DNA of 15,674 bases from Gemmatimonadales bacterium (GTDB lineage Bacteria > Gemmatimonadota > Gemmatimonadetes > Gemmatimonadales > GWC2-71-9): the NCBI GenBank assembly GCA_025924275.1, contig JAICEH010000020.1:1-15674 (forward strand), in the 5' to 3' direction. The translations under genes were made by a program, and so were the position numbers. Positions within the stretch are counted from its first letter, which is position 1. Each line of letters starts with the position of its first letter. Below are positions 13,748 through 15,674 of this stretch, piece after piece. The notes under the pieces are model-generated. The model ran no database searches. It was not told where the DNA came from and was given only the letters and a program-made list of their open reading frames with translations.

Positions 13748-13778
13748 GGGAGTGACTCTTTCCGCATGGAGCCCCCCT

Positions 13779-14813
13779 ATGTCGTCCCGTCCCCGTCCTC
13801 TCCTGGCGGCCGCGGTGCTGCTCGTCGCCGGCCCGCTGCCGCTCCCGGCGCAGCAGCCCCCGCCCGATTCCCTCGCCATCCGCGAGTGGCAGGTGCCGTG
13901 GGAGCGCTCCCGACCGCGCGATCCCTCGGTGGCGCCTGATGGGCGGGTCTGGTTCGTCGGCCAGGAGGGGAACTACGTCGCCATCTTCGACCCGCGCACC
14001 GACGCGTTCGAGCGGATCGAGATCGACGAGGGGACCTACCCGCACACCATCGTGGTGGACGCCCGCGGCGATGCCTGGTATGCCGGCAACCGCAACGCGC
14101 TGATCGGCCGCATCGATGGCCGCACCCACCAGGTCACCCGCTTCCCCATGCCCGATGCCGCGTCGCGCGACCCGCACACCATCGCGTTCGGGCCCGACGG
14201 CAGCGTCTGGTTCACGATGCAGCAGAGCGACCGGGTGGGGCGGCTCGACCCCGCCACCGGCCAGGTACGGGTGGTGGCGATGCCGGTGGCACGATCGCGG
14301 CCGTACGGGATCGTGACGGCGACGGACGGGCGGCCCTGGTTCGTCCTCTTCGGCACCAACCTGTTGGGGACCATCGACCCCGGGACGATGGAGCTGAAGA
14401 CGTACCCGATGCCCGATGCCGGGGCACGGGCGCGCCGCCTGGCGCTCACCTCGGACGGCGGCGTGTGGTACGGGGACTACGCCCGCGGCTTCCTCGCGCG
14501 GCTCGACCCGAAGTCCGGCGCCGTGGAGGAATGGCCGCTGCCGTCGGGGGCCAGGAGCCTGCCGTACGCGATGGCGGTGGACGACCGCGACCGGCTCTGG
14601 CTGGTGGAGACTGGCCCGCAGCCCAACCGGTTCGTCGGCTTCGACTCGAAGGCCCGGCGCTGGATCGGGAACGCCCCGGTGCCGAGCGGCGCGGGCGCGG
14701 TCCGGCACATGGAATACGACCGCCGGACCGGGCGCATCTGGTTCGGCACCGACGCGAACACGCTGGGATACGCGCAGGTGCGGCCGGGGAGCGAGGGGCG
14801 GCCGACCTCGTGA
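13779..14813 (+). CDS. Secreted Vgb-like (NHL/SMP-30 type) beta-propeller
   Basis: A 344-residue exported protein. The signal peptide MSSRPRPLLAAAVLLVAGPL runs to a likely cut after A24. It is followed by seven repeats of a DGxxWF...IDPxT pattern (DGRVWFVGQEG, RGDAWYAGNRN, DGSVWFTMQQS, DGRPWFVLFGT, DGGVWYGDYAR, RDRLWLVETGP and TGRIWFGTDAN), one per blade of a propeller. This is the virginiamycin B lyase-like/streptogramin lyase family (COG4257), most members of which have no proven lyase activity. I could not confirm the catalytic His/Glu set, so antibiotic resistance should not be inferred. The ATG at 13779 is chosen for its signal peptide and GGAG 7 nt upstream; an in-frame TTG at 13746 overlaps the -10-like element. 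Its stop overlaps the cupin GTG. Confidence 0.85.
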   Translation: MSSRPRPLLAAAVLLVAGPLPLPAQQPPPDSLAIREWQVPWERSRPRDPSVAPDGRVWFVGQEGNYVAIFDPRTDAFERIEIDEGTYPHTIVVDARGDAWYAGNRNALIGRIDGRTHQVTRFPMPDAASRDPHTIAFGPDGSVWFTMQQSDRVGRLDPATGQVRVVAMPVARSRPYGIVTATDGRPWFVLFGTNLLGTIDPGTMELKTYPMPDAGARARRLALTSDGGVWYGDYARGFLARLDPKSGAVEEWPLPSGARSLPYAMAVDDRDRLWLVETGPQPNRFVGFDSKARRWIGNAPVPSGAGAVRHMEYDRRTGRIWFGTDANTLGYAQVRPGSEGRPTS

Positions 14814-15208
14814 GTCGCGAGGCCCCGGGTGCGGGTCGCGAGCCATCCCGGGGCCCGGGCGGGGCGGTGCCGCTGGCGGAGAAGCTCGCGACCTTCTCGG
14901 AGCACTGGCAGCCGCGGGTGGTGGCCCAGTTCAACGGCCACGACGTGATGGTGGCCAAGGTGCAGGGCGAGTTCGTGTGGCACCGGCACGACGAGACCGA
15001 CGACTTCTTCCTGGTGCTCGCGGGCCGGCTGGCGATCGAGCTGCGGGACCGGACGGTCGAGCTGGGCCCGGGCGACCTGTTCGTGGTGCCGCGGGGCGTC
15101 GAGCACCGGCCGGTGGCGCGCGAGGAGGTCCACCTCCTCCTCATCGAGGCCGGCGGCACGCCCAACACCGGCGACGCGGCCACGGCGGCGCCCCGCCGGG
15201 TGATCTAG
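14810..15208 (+). CDS. Single-domain cupin
   Basis: A 132-residue small cupin. Motif 1 is WHRHDETDDFFLVLAG with H58 and H60; the expected Glu position is D65 (spaced correctly before G72). Motif 2 is PGDLFVVPRGVEH, ending in H99. AEKLATFSEHWQPRVVAQFNG before the barrel and EHRPVAREEVHLLLIE after it are typical of a widespread family of small cupins with no assigned reaction; metal binding is likely. The GTG at 14810 overlaps the upstream stop, giving coupling, but the first 20 or so residues are low-complexity and derive from a GAGTCGCGAGG-type repeat. The family usually starts near LAEK, so the GTG at 14867 is a real alternative start. It converges on the DinB gene with a 16-bp gap. Confidence 0.82.
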   Translation: MSREAPGAGREPSRGPGGAVPLAEKLATFSEHWQPRVVAQFNGHDVMVAKVQGEFVWHRHDETDDFFLVLAGRLAIELRDRTVELGPGDLFVVPRGVEHRPVAREEVHLLLIEAGGTPNTGDAATAAPRRVI

Positions 15209-15224
15209 CGGCCCGGGCGCCGGC

Positions 15225-15674
15225 TCACCCCCGCGGGCCCAGGTAGCGCTCCCGGATCAGCGCGAGGTGGTGCCGCTCGTGGCCGGCGATGTGCCAGGCG
15301 AGCGCGCGGACGGTCGCCCGGTTGCCGTCCGCCGTGCCGGCCCGGTCGAACCCCTCCTCCGGCAGGTGCGCGAAGAGCGCCAGGGTGGCTGCGCGCACCG
15401 CCCGATACTCCTCGAGAATGCTCCCCACGGACCGCGCATCCGCCCCGGAGAGCGGTACGTACGCCCTCTCGTCGAAGCCCGGGAGCGGCGTCGCGTCGCC
15501 CCGCGCGAAGCGGAGTGCGCGATAGGCGTAGATCCGCTCGTCGTCCACCACGTGCAGCAGCACCTCCTTGACGCTCCACTTCCCCGGCGCGTACCGCCGG
15601 AGCAGCTGTTCCTCGGTCAGTCCCCGTGCAAGCCCCTCGGCCTGGAGCAGGCCCTCCTCGAGGTGCGCCAGGAC
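15225..15674 (-). CDS. DinB family protein, 5' end beyond the window
   Basis: The C-terminal 149 residues of a DinB/YfiT-type four-helix protein; the reading frame stays open to the right edge, so the start lies outside. Family features are YAPGKWSVKEVLLHVVDDERI with a putative metal-ligand His, then ALRFARGDATPLPGFDE, and the terminal HIAGHERHH with the other two histidines. These proteins bind a divalent metal; some act as thiol-S-transferases or are damage- or stress-linked, but most have no known reaction. Taking the internal GTG at 15563 as a start would lose the conserved KWSVKEV helix, so the longer frame is right. The stop is TGA at 15227-15225. Confidence 0.88.
   Translation of the reverse strand, partial: VLAHLEEGLLQAEGLARGLTEEQLLRRYAPGKWSVKEVLLHVVDDERIYAYRALRFARGDATPLPGFDERAYVPLSGADARSVGSILEEYRAVRAATLALFAHLPEEGFDRAGTADGNRATVRALAWHIAGHERHHLALIRERYLGPRG

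Noticed and set aside
13779..14813. Calling the propeller a virginiamycin B lyase (streptogramin resistance)
   Set aside because: Only the repeat fold is supported. The catalytic residues could not be verified, and most family members are not resistance enzymes.
15209..15222. Hairpin CGGC/GCCG between the convergent cupin and DinB genes
   Set aside because: A four-pair stem is too short to call.
1..15674. tRNA, rRNA, CRISPR arrays, insertion sequences, phage genes
   Set aside because: No T-loop-like tRNA signature, no regularly spaced direct repeats and no transposase or integrase motifs were found on reading both strands.

Overview
The window is about 15.7 kb of very GC-rich bacterial chromosome (roughly 70% G+C by eye), densely coding, with no transposon, phage, CRISPR array or RNA gene that I can see. 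Gene content and style suggest a Gemmatimonadota-like soil or sediment bacterium: GTG starts, GTGA and TGATG overlaps, a DUF6265 secreted protein, a DUF1328 peptide and a Vgb-like secreted propeller. That placement is an inference from general resemblance, not from a marker gene.

Layout. Positions 1-207 hold an inverted-repeat element with an AT-rich centre and the promoter region of tkt. Transketolase (208-2253) and transaldolase (2253-3356) form a translationally coupled non-oxidative pentose phosphate pair. Two paralogous dicarboxylate/amino-acid:cation symporters follow tail to tail (3396-4745 plus, 4749-6083 minus). Behind the second lies gluQ (6130-7053 minus), divergent by 12 bp from a DUF393 thiol-oxidoreductase-like gene (7066-7461). 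That gene converges on a PLP threonine/serine dehydratase (7458-8447 minus), and the two stop codons share one CTAG. The dehydratase is divergent by 39 bp from a two-component system: an NtrY/NtrB-like membrane histidine kinase (8487-10124) and an NtrC-family sigma-54 activator (10121-11464). Then come a TPR lipoprotein (11669-12586), a secreted DUF6265 protein (12697-13176), a DUF1328 membrane peptide (13278-13451) with a coupled 70-residue unknown (13448-13660), a secreted beta-propeller (13779-14813) coupled to a cupin (14810-15208), and a DinB-family gene cut by the right edge (15225-15674 minus).

The most interesting part is 10121-12586. The sigma-54 activator gene is followed immediately by a perfect 20-bp palindrome and, 33 bp further on, a degenerate second copy. 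A plausible -24/-12 promoter lies about 110-140 bp downstream, then a strong Shine-Dalgarno and the TPR lipoprotein. This is the classical geometry of an enhancer-dependent promoter and suggests that the kinase/regulator pair controls the lipoprotein next door.

A second theme is start-site architecture. At least five housekeeping or transport genes have a TAnnnT-type -10 element only 5-10 nt before the ATG and no Shine-Dalgarno, which suggests leaderless mRNAs. Several other genes, notably the exported or small membrane proteins and the TPR lipoprotein, have a recognisable GGAGG-type site. Two low-complexity repeat families (GGGGAGC and GAGTCGCGAG) sit at gene ends, where they make hairpins and extend reading frames.
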